From Siculibacillus lacustris (GTDB taxonomy: Bacteria; Pseudomonadota; Alphaproteobacteria; Rhizobiales; Ancalomicrobiaceae), in contig NZ_SJFN01000014.1 in assembly GCF_004328075.1 (NCBI RefSeq), positions 56,322 through 120,321 of the forward strand: 64,000 bases of DNA, read 5' to 3'. Under the pieces are notes generated by a model. It did not search any database and had not been told where the DNA came from. It saw nothing but the letters and a program-made list of their open reading frames with translations. Below, piece by piece: positions 17,694 to 27,238 of this stretch; the first letter of the stretch is position 1, and each line of letters opens with the position of its first letter. Position numbers and translations under genes: made by a program.

Positions 17694-18463
17694 GCGAAGA
17701 TCAAGCGAGCCGCGTGTTCCGCCTCGACGGCGAGGTGGCGCTGATCACCGGCGGCGGCAGCGGCCTCGGCCTCGCCGTGGCGCAGTGCATGGCCGCGGCC
17801 GGCGCGCGCGTGGTGGTGGTCGGCCGGCGCGAGGCGCCACTCGCCGAAGCCTGCGCGGCGATCGGCCCTTCGGCGTCCTACGAGGTCGCCGACATCACCG
17901 AATTCGACAAGGTCGAGGCGCTGGTCGCGCGGGTCCGCGAGCGGGTCGGGCCGATTTCGATCCTGGTCAACAACGCCGGCGTGCACCTGAAGAAATGGGC
18001 GGTCGACACCACCGTCGAAGCCTTCGCCGAAGTCATGAACACCCACGTGCTGGCCGCCCACAACCTGACCCGCCACGTCCTGCCCGGCATGATCGCGGCC
18101 CGCCACGGCTCGGTGCTGTTCACCGCCTCGATGACCTCGCTGATCGGCATGACCCAGGTGATCGCCTATTCGGCGGCCAAATCCGCCTATCTCGGCATGG
18201 TCCGCGCGCTGTCGTCGGAAGTCGCCGAGCACGGCGTGCGGGTCAACGCCGTCGCCCCCGGCTGGATCGAGTCGCCGATGCTGCGCAAGGCGCTGGCCGG
18301 CGACGAGAAGCGCACCGCCAAGATCCTGTCGCGCACCCCGATGGGCCGCTTCGGCGAGCCCGACGACATCGGCTGGGCGGCGGTGTTCCTGTCGTCGCCG
18401 GCCGCCCGCTTCGTCACCGGCGTGCTGCTGCCGGTCGACGGCGGCGCCAGCCAGGGCTTCTGA
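17690..18463 (+). CDS. Short-chain dehydrogenase/reductase, probable sugar-acid oxidoreductase
   Basis: A 257-aa classical SDR with cofactor loop GGGSGLGLA (residues 21-29), an NNAGV motif near residue 92, and the catalytic Ser/Tyr/Lys in TASMTS and [13 protein letters not shown] and a closing VDGGASQGF are standard. The ATG at 17690 overlaps the UxaA stop as ATGA. No UxaB/UxuB-type long-chain reductase is present, so this enzyme is the candidate for reducing tagaturonate or fructuronate to the aldonate. That assignment rests on context and could be wrong, since SDRs also oxidise aldonates. Confidence 0.88.
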   Translation: MSEDQASRVFRLDGEVALITGGGSGLGLAVAQCMAAAGARVVVVGRREAPLAEACAAIGPSASYEVADITEFDKVEALVARVRERVGPISILVNNAGVHLKKWAVDTTVEAFAEVMNTHVLAAHNLTRHVLPGMIAARHGSVLFTASMTSLIGMTQVIAYSAAKSAYLGMVRALSSEVAEHGVRVNAVAPGWIESPMLRKALAGDEKRTAKILSRTPMGRFGEPDDIGWAAVFLSSPAARFVTGVLLPVDGGASQGF

Positions 18464-18498
18464 GGCGTTCTCCACTCCAAGAGGAATCGGTTTCCGTC

Positions 18499-19917
18499 AT
18501 GTCCCGTCCGCTCACGCTCCATCCCGACCGGTTGCTGCCGGCCGATCCGACCACCCGTGCCGCCGCCCGCACCCTCTACGAGTCGGTCGCGAAGCTGCCG
18601 ATCGTCAGCCCGCACGGCCACACCAACCCGGCGTGGTACGCCGAGAACCAGCCCTTCGCCGATCCGGCGAGCCTGTTCATCGTCCCGGACCACTACGTCT
18701 TCCGGATGCTCTACAGCCAGGGCGTCAAGATGGAGGACCTCGGCGTGCCGCGCATCGACGGCGGCAGAATCGAGACCGATCCGCGCCGCATCTGGCGCCG
18801 CTTCGCCGAGAACTTCCACGTCCTGCGCGGCACCCCCAGCGCCATGTGGCTGGCCCACGCCTTCCACGAGGTGCTCGGCATCGACGAGCGGCTGGAGGCC
18901 GGCAACGCCGACGCCATCTACGACCACATCGACGCCTGCCTGAAGCGCCCCGAGTTCCGCCCCCGCGCGCTCTTCGAGCGCTTCGGCATCGAGGTCCTGT
19001 CGACCACCGAGACGCCCCTCGACGATCTGCGCCACCACCGGGCGATCGCCGCCAGCGGCTGGACCGGCCGGGTGGTCACCGCCTTCCGCCCGGACATCGT
19101 GTGCGATCCCGACATGCCGCGCTTCCACGCCGACGTCGCCGAGCTCGGCCGCATCACCGGCCGCGACGTCGCCTCGTGGGACGGCTATCTCGCGGCGCTG
19201 GCCGACCGTCGCCGCTATTTCATCGAATACGGCGGCTGCACCTCGACCGACCACGGCCATCCCACCGCCTTCACCGCCGACCTGCCCCGGCACGAGGCCG
19301 AGGCGCTGTTCCGGCGGATCATGGCCGGGGACGCCGCCCCCGACGACGTCGAACTGTTCCGCGGTCAGATGCTCACCGAGATGGCGGCGATGAGCCTCGT
19401 CGACGGCTTGGTGATGCAGATCCATCCCGGCGCGATGCGCAGCCAGAACGAGCTGGTCAAGCGGGTGTTCGGCGAGGCCAAGGGCGACGACTGGCCGTCG
19501 GCGACCGACTATGTCCACGATCTGAAGCCGCTGCTCGACCGCTTCGGCAACGAGCGCGACCTCACCATCATCCTGTTCACCCTCGACGAGACCACCTATT
19601 CGCGTGAGCTCGCGCCGCTCGCCGGCCACTATCCGGCGCTGAAGCTGGGGCCGGCGTGGTGGTTCCACGACAGCCCGGAAGGCATCCGCCGCTACCGCGA
19701 ACAGGTCACCGAGACCGCCGGCTTCTACAACACCGTCGGCTTCAACGACGACACCCGCGCCTTCCTGTCGATCCCGGCGCGCCACGACGTCGCCCGCCGC
19801 ATCGATTGCGGTTATCTCGGCCGCCTCGTCGCCGAGCACCGCATCGACATGGACGACGCCCTGGAGGTCGCCCACGACCTGACCTACCGGCTGGTCAAGA
19901 AGGCCTATCGCCTGTGA
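18499..19917 (+). CDS. uxaC: Glucuronate (uronate) isomerase
   Basis: A 472-aa member of the UxaC family. The metal-site HGH appears in PIVSPHGHTNPAWYAEN, followed by VPDHYVFRMLYSQGV, QIHPGAMRSQN and GPAWWFHDSPEGI. The length matches UxaC. It interconverts D-glucuronate/D-fructuronate and D-galacturonate/D-tagaturonate, the first step after uptake by the ExuT-like transporter. It is the last gene of the operon, 35 nt after the SDR. The kinase and aldolase for 2-keto-3-deoxygluconate are not in the window. Confidence 0.95.
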   Translation: MSRPLTLHPDRLLPADPTTRAAARTLYESVAKLPIVSPHGHTNPAWYAENQPFADPASLFIVPDHYVFRMLYSQGVKMEDLGVPRIDGGRIETDPRRIWRRFAENFHVLRGTPSAMWLAHAFHEVLGIDERLEAGNADAIYDHIDACLKRPEFRPRALFERFGIEVLSTTETPLDDLRHHRAIAASGWTGRVVTAFRPDIVCDPDMPRFHADVAELGRITGRDVASWDGYLAALADRRRYFIEYGGCTSTDHGHPTAFTADLPRHEAEALFRRIMAGDAAPDDVELFRGQMLTEMAAMSLVDGLVMQIHPGAMRSQNELVKRVFGEAKGDDWPSATDYVHDLKPLLDRFGNERDLTIILFTLDETTYSRELAPLAGHYPALKLGPAWWFHDSPEGIRRYREQVTETAGFYNTVGFNDDTRAFLSIPARHDVARRIDCGYLGRLVAEHRIDMDDALEVAHDLTYRLVKKAYRL

Positions 19918-20103
19918 TCGGACGGGCGGCCGGCGCCCTGCGCGTCGGTCGCCCGGTTGCCGCCGCGGCTCTCCCCCGAACGCCCGCCCGACCGCCGTCA
20001 CCCCGGCCGCCGGCGCGGGCGTCGTCGCATAGGCGCGAGGGGATCGCCCCCGTCGCCCGCCCGCTCGCGCGAGCGCTGTGCCGTGATCGGATGGGAAGAA
20101 CTC

Positions 20104-20179
20104 TGGTGGGCCCGGCAGGACTCGAACCTGCAACCAGACCGTTATGAGCGGCCAGCTCTGACCATTGAGCTACGGGCCC
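20104..20179 (-). tRNA. tRNA with anticodon CAT, probably tRNA-Ile2 (lysidine type)
   Basis: Read on the minus strand, it has a perfect 7-bp acceptor stem (GGGCCCG/CGGGCCC), discriminator A and an encoded CCA. The anticodon stem is GGCCG/CGGTC around loop CTCATAA, giving anticodon CAT. The T arm is standard (GCAGG TTCGAGT CCTGC). CAT can be elongator Met or Ile2. The GGGCCCGTAGCTCAATGG 5' half and GGCCG anticodon stem resemble what I recall of alphaproteobacterial Ile2 tRNAs more than elongator Met. Initiator tRNA is unlikely because the three G-C pairs at the base of the anticodon stem are absent. Confidence 0.9.
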
Positions 20180-20913
20180 GGCGGGGGGCCGGCGCCAGCG
20201 TCGCGCGCCCTCCGAGTCGCGCCGTGCCTAGCATGAGCCCCCGGGGCCGACAAGGCCGTGCCACGCTGAGGACACTTTCTTCACCCACCGTCACGAGAAC
20301 GACATCCCGCCCTCCGCCGCCGAGAAACGGCGAAAAGGGCGTCGAGAGTTCGCCGCGGAGCCTTCGAAAGGGTTTCGCCGGGCTCGGATCAGAGATTTCG
20401 GCCCCCGCACAGCGCGAGGGCCCGCAACGCGAGGGTACGGATTGGCGGCGAACGGAGAGGCGAGGATGCGAGATCCGGAGATCGAACGTCGTCGACGGCA
20501 GCCCGTCGTCGGCAGTGGCCATCGTCCGAGGGCGCTCTCCCCCTCCCGCGTCCTCGCGTCCGCCGAACCCGCCCGCCACCGCTCCACATCCTTCCGCGTC
20601 ACGGCCCCTTCGGGTCCGATCGTCGCCCCCTAGGCGGGGCGACACACACGAGTTTCCGCCCACCGTCGGCCACAGGCCGCGGCCGGGGCGAAGGGAGCGC
20701 CGAGGCGCGCTCCGAGGCGCCGGCGGACGTCCGAATCGTCCGGTCCGGCCCAGAGCCGATGGATCCGCTCGTGGGTGTGCGACCCCGAGGACGGCCATCG
20801 ACGAGACGGACGGCGACCATTCCCCGCGCGTGATGCCGGGTCGCCACCGTCGCCCATGGCACCGGGAAAGAAGGTCCGCGTGACCCGCCCGGCGCATCAT
20901 CGGAGGGAATAGC
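20180..20913. other. 734-bp intergenic stretch with no recognisable gene
   Basis: Open frames here are low-complexity Arg/Gly/Ser translations without any family motif or good ribosome-binding site. I see no RNA gene or repeat. The last 20 nt hold the GGAGGG ribosome-binding site of the RlpA-like gene. The stretch may hold the tRNA promoter (minus strand) and decayed sequence. Confidence 0.5.
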
Positions 20914-21471
20914 ATGACACTTCACAAAACCGGCGCCGCGTTGCGGCGAGGCGGAGCTTTGCGTCGCGCCTTCGTGGCCTCGAGCTTCGTGGCCTCCGGC
21001 TTCGTCGCCTGCGGCGCCTCTGCCGCCCTCGCCGGATCGCCCGGCCGCACAACGGTCGAAGGCATGGCCTCGTTCTACGGCCGCGAACACAACGGCGGGC
21101 CGACCGCTTCGGGCGAGCGCTTCGACATGCACGCCCTGACCGCCGCCCATCGCAGCGCCGCCTTCGGGTCTCGCCTGAAGGTCACCAATCTCGCCAACGG
21201 CCGCAGCGTCGTGGTCCGCGTCAACGATCGCGGACCCTTCGTGCGCTCGCGCATCATCGACGTGTCGCGCAGCGCCGCCGAAGCCCTCGGCTTCATCCGC
21301 TCCGGGGTCACCCGGGTGCGCCTCGAACCAGCCGCCACCGCCGAAGCCGAAACGGCGATCCGCGTCGCCGAAGCCGATCCGGCCCCGAGCGCGATCGTCT
21401 CCGACGCCCCCGGCCTCACCGACGTCGATCGTCTGCTGATCGAGCGCAATGCCCGCTCCACCGGCCACTGA
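20914..21471 (+). CDS. rlpA: RlpA-family septal ring lytic transglycosylase
   Basis: A 185-aa secreted protein. The N-terminus is basic, then hydrophobic, with either lipobox-like FVAC near residue 33 or signal peptidase cleavage after ALA near 40. The double-psi beta-barrel domain follows ([44 protein letters not shown]). The histidine of TAAH and aspartate of NDRGPF match the catalytic pair of Pseudomonas RlpA. It would cleave naked glycan strands in the periplasm. There is no C-terminal SPOR domain, so septal targeting is not assured. GGAGGG lies 7 nt upstream of the ATG. Confidence 0.88.
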   Translation: MTLHKTGAALRRGGALRRAFVASSFVASGFVACGASAALAGSPGRTTVEGMASFYGREHNGGPTASGERFDMHALTAAHRSAAFGSRLKVTNLANGRSVVVRVNDRGPFVRSRIIDVSRSAAEALGFIRSGVTRVRLEPAATAEAETAIRVAEADPAPSAIVSDAPGLTDVDRLLIERNARSTGH

Positions 21472-21498
21472 GCCCCCGTGACACCGACCCACGACCCC

Positions 21499-21525
21499 GA
21501 GCCCCGCACCCCAGGTGCGGGGCTC
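21499..21525. terminator. Bidirectional terminator-like hairpin between rlpA and the LysE-type gene
   Basis: GAGCCCCGCACC and GGTGCGGGGCTC form a perfect 12-bp stem with a 3-nt loop between two convergent genes. T runs are weak on both sides. Confidence 0.6.
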
Positions 21526-21554
21526 TCGTGTCTCGAGGGGCGCGATCCGCGGCC

Positions 21555-22166
21555 TCAGCGCTCGGTGATCGCCAGTTTGGCCCCGAGCATCACGAAGGCG
21601 GCGGCGAACGACCGCCGGAGCCACGCCATCACCGCCGGGCGGCCGATCACCTGCGAGCGCATCGCGGCGGCGAAGGCGCCGTAGATCGCGAAGACCACGA
21701 AGGTGACGCCCATGAAGATCCCGCCGAGCGCCGCCATGGTGGCGAGCGGGTGAACATCCTCGGGCGCCATGAACTGGGGCAGGAAGGCGACGAAGAAGAT
21801 CGACAGCTTCGGATTGAGCAGATTGACGACGATCCCGTCGATCACCACCCGGCCCGACGAGCGCCGGTCGTCGCCTGCCGCGACGGTGAGGCCGCCGCGT
21901 TCGCCGAGCGTGTGCCAGGCCATCCACAGGAGGTAGGCGACGCCGGCATATTTCACCACCGCGAAGGCCACCGCCGAGGCATGCAGCACCGCCGCCAGCC
22001 CGACCATCGCCGCGGCGAGATGGGGCAGGATGCCGAGCGTGCAGCCGAGAGCCGCGACGAGGCTCGCCCGCCGCCCCCGCGCCAGCCCGGCGGCCAGCGT
22101 ATAGACGACGCCGGTGCCCGGCGAGGCGACGACGATCAGCGTGGTGACGAGGAATTCCCAGCTCAT
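21555..22166 (-). CDS. LysE/RhtB-family amino-acid exporter
   Basis: A 203-aa inner-membrane protein with about six hydrophobic segments and the family signatures SPGTGVVYTLAAGLARGRR and NLLNPKLSIFFVAFLPQF. Members export amino acids such as threonine, homoserine or lysine, or their analogues. It stands alone, convergent with rlpA, with the thioesterase gene 59 nt upstream on the same strand. The transported compound cannot be told. Confidence 0.9.
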   Translation of the reverse strand: MSWEFLVTTLIVVASPGTGVVYTLAAGLARGRRASLVAALGCTLGILPHLAAAMVGLAAVLHASAVAFAVVKYAGVAYLLWMAWHTLGERGGLTVAAGDDRRSSGRVVIDGIVVNLLNPKLSIFFVAFLPQFMAPEDVHPLATMAALGGIFMGVTFVVFAIYGAFAAAMRSQVIGRPAVMAWLRRSFAAAFVMLGAKLAITER

Positions 22167-22225
22167 CTCGCGAACCTCCGGGAAAGGCCCGCACCGCCGC
22201 GGGCGGAAGACGGCCGCGCCGCCGA

Positions 22226-22636
22226 TCAGTCGTCGGCCGGAATCACCCGCGGCCGGCCGGCGTCGTCGATCGCCACGAAGATGAAGGTGGCGTCGGTGAC
22301 CTTCTCGCGCACATGGGTGAGGAAACGCTTCGACCAGGCTTCGATGTGGATCTTCATCGAGGTGCGCCCGACGCTCTCCACTTCGGTGTAGACGCAGAGC
22401 ACGTCGCCGATCTTGACCGGCCGGTGGAAGGTCATGGCGTCGACCTTGACCGTCACCACCCGGCCCTTGGCCCGCTCGACCCCGGCGATGCCGCCGGCCG
22501 AGTCCATCTGGCTCAGCACCCAGCCGCCGAAGATGTCGCCGTTGGCGTTGGTGTCGGCGGGCATGGCAATCACTCGGACGGTCAGTTCGCCGCGCGGTTC
22601 GTCGGTGTTCACTTCACTGGCCACGATGACGTCCAC
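22226..22636 (-). CDS. Acyl-CoA thioesterase, YciA/BFIT hot-dog family
   Basis: A 136-aa single hot-dog domain. The signature NANGDIFGGWVLSQMDSAGGIAG holds the catalytic aspartate, and VDAMTFHRPVKIGD follows. It hydrolyses acyl-CoA thioesters and is usually hexameric. The start codon is GTG at 22636; the reading from there matches the family N-terminus (TVRVIAMPADTNANG). There is no clear operon partner. The length is normal for YciA. Confidence 0.9.
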   Translation of the reverse strand: MDVIVASEVNTDEPRGELTVRVIAMPADTNANGDIFGGWVLSQMDSAGGIAGVERAKGRVVTVKVDAMTFHRPVKIGDVLCVYTEVESVGRTSMKIHIEAWSKRFLTHVREKVTDATFIFVAIDDAGRPRVIPADD

Positions 22637-22747
22637 CTCGGGTTGTCGTCGCCCCCCATGGTCGAGCGACGCAGGGTCAGGGGTAACACAGATCGGTTGC
22701 AGCCGAAATCGCCATCTCGGCGGCCTCGCCGCGCGCCGTTCCCCGGC

Positions 22748-23614
22748 TCACCCCGTCACCCCGTGGCTGCGCGGGTAGGGGTTGGCGACCGCCGGTGCCC
22801 AGCCGCGCAGCGCCTCGGGGCGCGGCCGCAGGATCTCGACGCGCAGGGGATGGCAGCGCACCGCATCGCTCGAATGGGTCGAGCCGCAATCGCCGCCCGG
22901 GCAGGCCGAAATCGCGCCCAGGAGATCGATCTCGGCGAAGATCTCCAGGAAATCCCCCGGCCGCACCGGGCTCGCCTTCATGAAATAGCGATGGGTGTCG
23001 GCCGTGAAGCCGGTGCACATGAAGACGTTGAGGACGTCGTGGACGAAGGGCTCGGCCTCGGCGAGGCTGCGCCCGGTCGCGCCCGCAAAGGCCCGGGTCA
23101 GGTTCGAATGGCAGCAGTGGTGATAGTCGGTGCCGGTCAGCAGGCGGTTGGTATAGGGATCGCAGCGCGTGCCGATTACGTCGTGGACCCCCGCCCCGTC
23201 GGCGTCGAACCCGTACCAGCCGAGCGTGTCGTGGAGGATCGTGGCGAGCGGCCTCAGATGCGGCAGATTGCTCCACAGCCGATCGCCGACCCCGACGTGA
23301 GTGCCGGCCAGCGCCCGCGTCTTGCCCGACCAGAAGTGCTCGGTCGGATCCGCGGCGTTCCACAGGTTCAGATCGCCGACCTGCGGCCCCTCGATCGACA
23401 CCACCCGGAAGACGTGGCCGGCCGGCACCCGGAAGGCGCCGGCCTCGCGCGGCGGTACGATCACCTCGTCGATCGTCTCCATCCCCTCGCGGAGGCGGGC
23501 CAGGAAGGCGAAGTCGACCGGCGGCAGGTTCTCGACCGCATAGGTGACGACCGGCGGCATGGCGCGGCGGGCATCGGCATCGGGCGGCGGCGCGGGGCGC
23601 GTGAGGCGCGGCAT
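22748..23614 (-). CDS. DUF1989 (urea carboxylase-associated) family protein
   Basis: A 288-aa member of the DUF1989 family. It has IPPREAGAF-like VIVPPREAGAFRV, VSIEGPQVGDLNLW, CHSNLTRAF, DVLNVFMCTGF, CPGGDCGST and a closing HPLRVEI. Conserved Cys and His residues suggest a metal site. Relatives are often encoded with urea carboxylase or guanidine and aminomethyltransferase genes. Here no such partner is adjacent, so the role is open. The ATG at 23614 is followed by a proline/arginine-rich 30-residue leader before conserved sequence. Confidence 0.82.
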   Translation of the reverse strand: MPRLTRPAPPPDADARRAMPPVVTYAVENLPPVDFAFLARLREGMETIDEVIVPPREAGAFRVPAGHVFRVVSIEGPQVGDLNLWNAADPTEHFWSGKTRALAGTHVGVGDRLWSNLPHLRPLATILHDTLGWYGFDADGAGVHDVIGTRCDPYTNRLLTGTDYHHCCHSNLTRAFAGATGRSLAEAEPFVHDVLNVFMCTGFTADTHRYFMKASPVRPGDFLEIFAEIDLLGAISACPGGDCGSTHSSDAVRCHPLRVEILRPRPEALRGWAPAVANPYPRSHGVTG

Positions 23615-23742
23615 GGGGGTCTCCGTGGAAGGCGGCGCGAGGGCGGGCCCCGAGCATGGCCGCCCCCTCCCCCGCCGGCAAGAGCCCTCGAGCGCGGAGA
23701 GGATCCTCCGGCGATGGCGCGGCGGGCTGGCAGGAGCGGACC

Positions 23743-24039
23743 TCAGCCGAAGATGCGGTCGCCCTGTTCGGCGATGATCAGGCGCGCCTTGACGAAGGCC
23801 ATCTCGACCGCGGTGTCGACGTCGCCGAAGCGATCGGCGCGCACGAAGCGATATTCGCGCAGCGTGCCGTCGATCTCCTTGGCGATGACGCCGCACAATT
23901 GCCACTGACCGCCGTCCTTGAACGGCGTGGCGCGGATCACGTAGCCCTCGTGCTCGAGGCTCGCCGCGGCCTTCGGCGCCGCCGCACCCGCCTCGTCGGC
24001 ACCGCCACCCAGGCCGAACAGTCGTTTCAGGAAGGACAT
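23743..24039 (-). CDS. HlyU-family protein
   Basis: A 98-aa protein with a basic, hydrophobic N-terminus (MSFLKRLFGLGG), a linker, and the compact HlyU domain (EGYVIRATPFKDGGQWQLCGVIAKEIDG, then DTAVEMAFVKARLIIAEQGDRIF). The family is named for the Vibrio hemolysin activator HlyU, but most alphaproteobacterial members are uncharacterised. The fold does not show an obvious helix-turn-helix. It ends convergent with nothing and precedes the DUF1989 gene by 128 nt on the same strand. Confidence 0.8.
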   Translation of the reverse strand: MSFLKRLFGLGGGADEAGAAAPKAAASLEHEGYVIRATPFKDGGQWQLCGVIAKEIDGTLREYRFVRADRFGDVDTAVEMAFVKARLIIAEQGDRIFG

Positions 24040-24054
24040 GGGCAGGACCCCGAA

Positions 24055-24723
24055 TTACATGGAAGGGCGCCGTTCGGCGCCACTCGGTTGTGTCCGAATG
24101 GAAAAGACACGGCCCGACGACATCTCCATGGAGATGCCGTAGGGATCCCACCGCCATAGGTCACCTTTGATCTCGGGTCCAGTACAGATTCTGGCCGGCG
24201 TCCCCAGAACATCGAGGGCGCGCTGGACCGGATCCCCCGGCCGTATCGATGAGAAGGCATGCGGCAGGGGGGATGCCCAACCCTCGCGCACCGCCGTCTC
24301 CTGCAGCGCCGTCACCCGGCCGCCGACGGACGAGACGACCCAATAGCCGACGGGTATCGGCTGGGCGGAGTCGCGGATGAGGTAGACGTCGACGTCCGCA
24401 CCATCGTTTCGGAGAACCTTCCAGGGCGCGGTTCCGAGGGTCGGGGCAACCTGGTTCCGTTCCATGGCGATTTCCAGGGGCCCAATGCGATTGCAGGCAT
24501 TTCCCAATCGCTCGAGGTTTCCCGACCCGATCCGATCGACGGTCTCTTTCGCGAGGGAACAGGCCAACGCCGGTCCGGTCCGCCGAAATTCCCCCGACTT
24601 GAACGGAACCGTCGTCGCGGGAACTCCCGCGTCGCGCCCTGACCGGCACTGAGGGTCGGCCTGTGCCGCCCCCGAACCGATCGCCAGCGCCATCGTCGCC
24701 GCAACCACCACGCCCGCGCGCAT
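24055..24723 (-). CDS. Secreted protein of unknown function
   Basis: A 222-aa protein with a signal peptide (RAGVVVAATMALAIGSGAAQA, likely cleavage after AQA near residue 22). Four or five cysteines in the mature part (CRSGRDAG, ACSLAKE, NACNRIG, ICTGPE) suggest disulfides. The C-terminal part includes IRPGDPVQRALDVLGTPARIC and WRWDPYGISMEMSSGRVFSI, reminiscent of SmpA/OmlA-like small beta domains, but this is too weak for a call. GC and codon use look slightly less extreme than in the neighbours. Confidence 0.65.
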   Translation of the reverse strand: MRAGVVVAATMALAIGSGAAQADPQCRSGRDAGVPATTVPFKSGEFRRTGPALACSLAKETVDRIGSGNLERLGNACNRIGPLEIAMERNQVAPTLGTAPWKVLRNDGADVDVYLIRDSAQPIPVGYWVVSSVGGRVTALQETAVREGWASPLPHAFSSIRPGDPVQRALDVLGTPARICTGPEIKGDLWRWDPYGISMEMSSGRVFSIRTQPSGAERRPSM

Positions 24724-24809
24724 GCCACCGCCCCCCGGAGATGTCCTGCGGTGATGTAGGCGATGCGCTCAGAAATTGCAACGACGCCCCCCCTCGCCTC
24801 CGAAAACCG

Positions 24810-24839
24810 AAAAACCCCGGCCTTTCGACCGGGGTTTTT
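24810..24839 (-). terminator. rpoD intrinsic terminator
   Basis: AAAAACCCCGG and CCGGGGTTTTT form an 11-bp stem with an 8-nt loop and a T run in the minus-strand direction, about 23 nt after the rpoD stop. The symmetric A/T flanks make it usable from both sides. Confidence 0.85.
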
Positions 24840-24861
24840 CGAAGTGGGCGTCGTCGCCGCC

Positions 24862-26847
<1,986 letters not shown>

Positions 26848-27238
26848 GGAAAAGATCTCCTCGTGGAACCGGCCCCGCGCCGGGCATCGCCACCACCCCC
26901 GGGCGCCGGGAGGGGCGCGCGACGAAGGGGCGGAAGCAACGCTCGGAGCGAAGGTCCGAAAGGTTGGTTTACGGCGCTTGTCCTAAGCTCCGATTAACTG
27001 TGTCGTGATCGCCGCGAGGGTGTCGCGCCGATCCGGGATGACGGCCTGCGGTCGATGCGCGCGTGGGTCGCGCCTCGCGAAAGGTCCTTCGATCGCGCAA
27101 CTGGGACGGCGCCGATACGGGAAGGGTTCCGGAGCGTGGTTATTTAACGAGCGAATCGGTTTTCGCAAGGGTGATTCGTCGCATGATTCGCCGAGACGTG
27201 CGAATCATGCGGTTGACCCCGCGCCTCGGATCGGCCCC
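26848..27238. other. rpoD upstream region, no gene
   Basis: This 391-bp stretch separates dnaG from rpoD. It should contain the rpoD promoter on the minus strand, but I cannot pick a convincing -35/-10 pair. An 11-bp inverted repeat (27180-27211) near the dnaG end is listed separately. Short open frames here have no support. Confidence 0.5.
27180..27211. repeat. 11-bp inverted repeat downstream of dnaG
   Basis: CGCATGATTCG and CGAATCATGCG are perfect inverted copies with a 10-nt spacer, starting 28 nt beyond the dnaG stop. No T run follows on the minus strand, so it is either a poor terminator or a protein-binding site. Confidence 0.6.

Noticed and set aside
20104..20179. tRNA-fMet or elongator tRNA-Met
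   Set aside because: The three consecutive G-C pairs of the initiator anticodon stem are missing, and the sequence resembles Ile2 tRNAs more than elongator Met. The Met/Ile2 choice is not certain.
20142..20915. 257-aa minus-strand frame in the empty stretch beside the tRNA
   Set aside because: No ribosome-binding site, no motif and Arg/Gly/Pro-rich composition; it also overlaps the tRNA.
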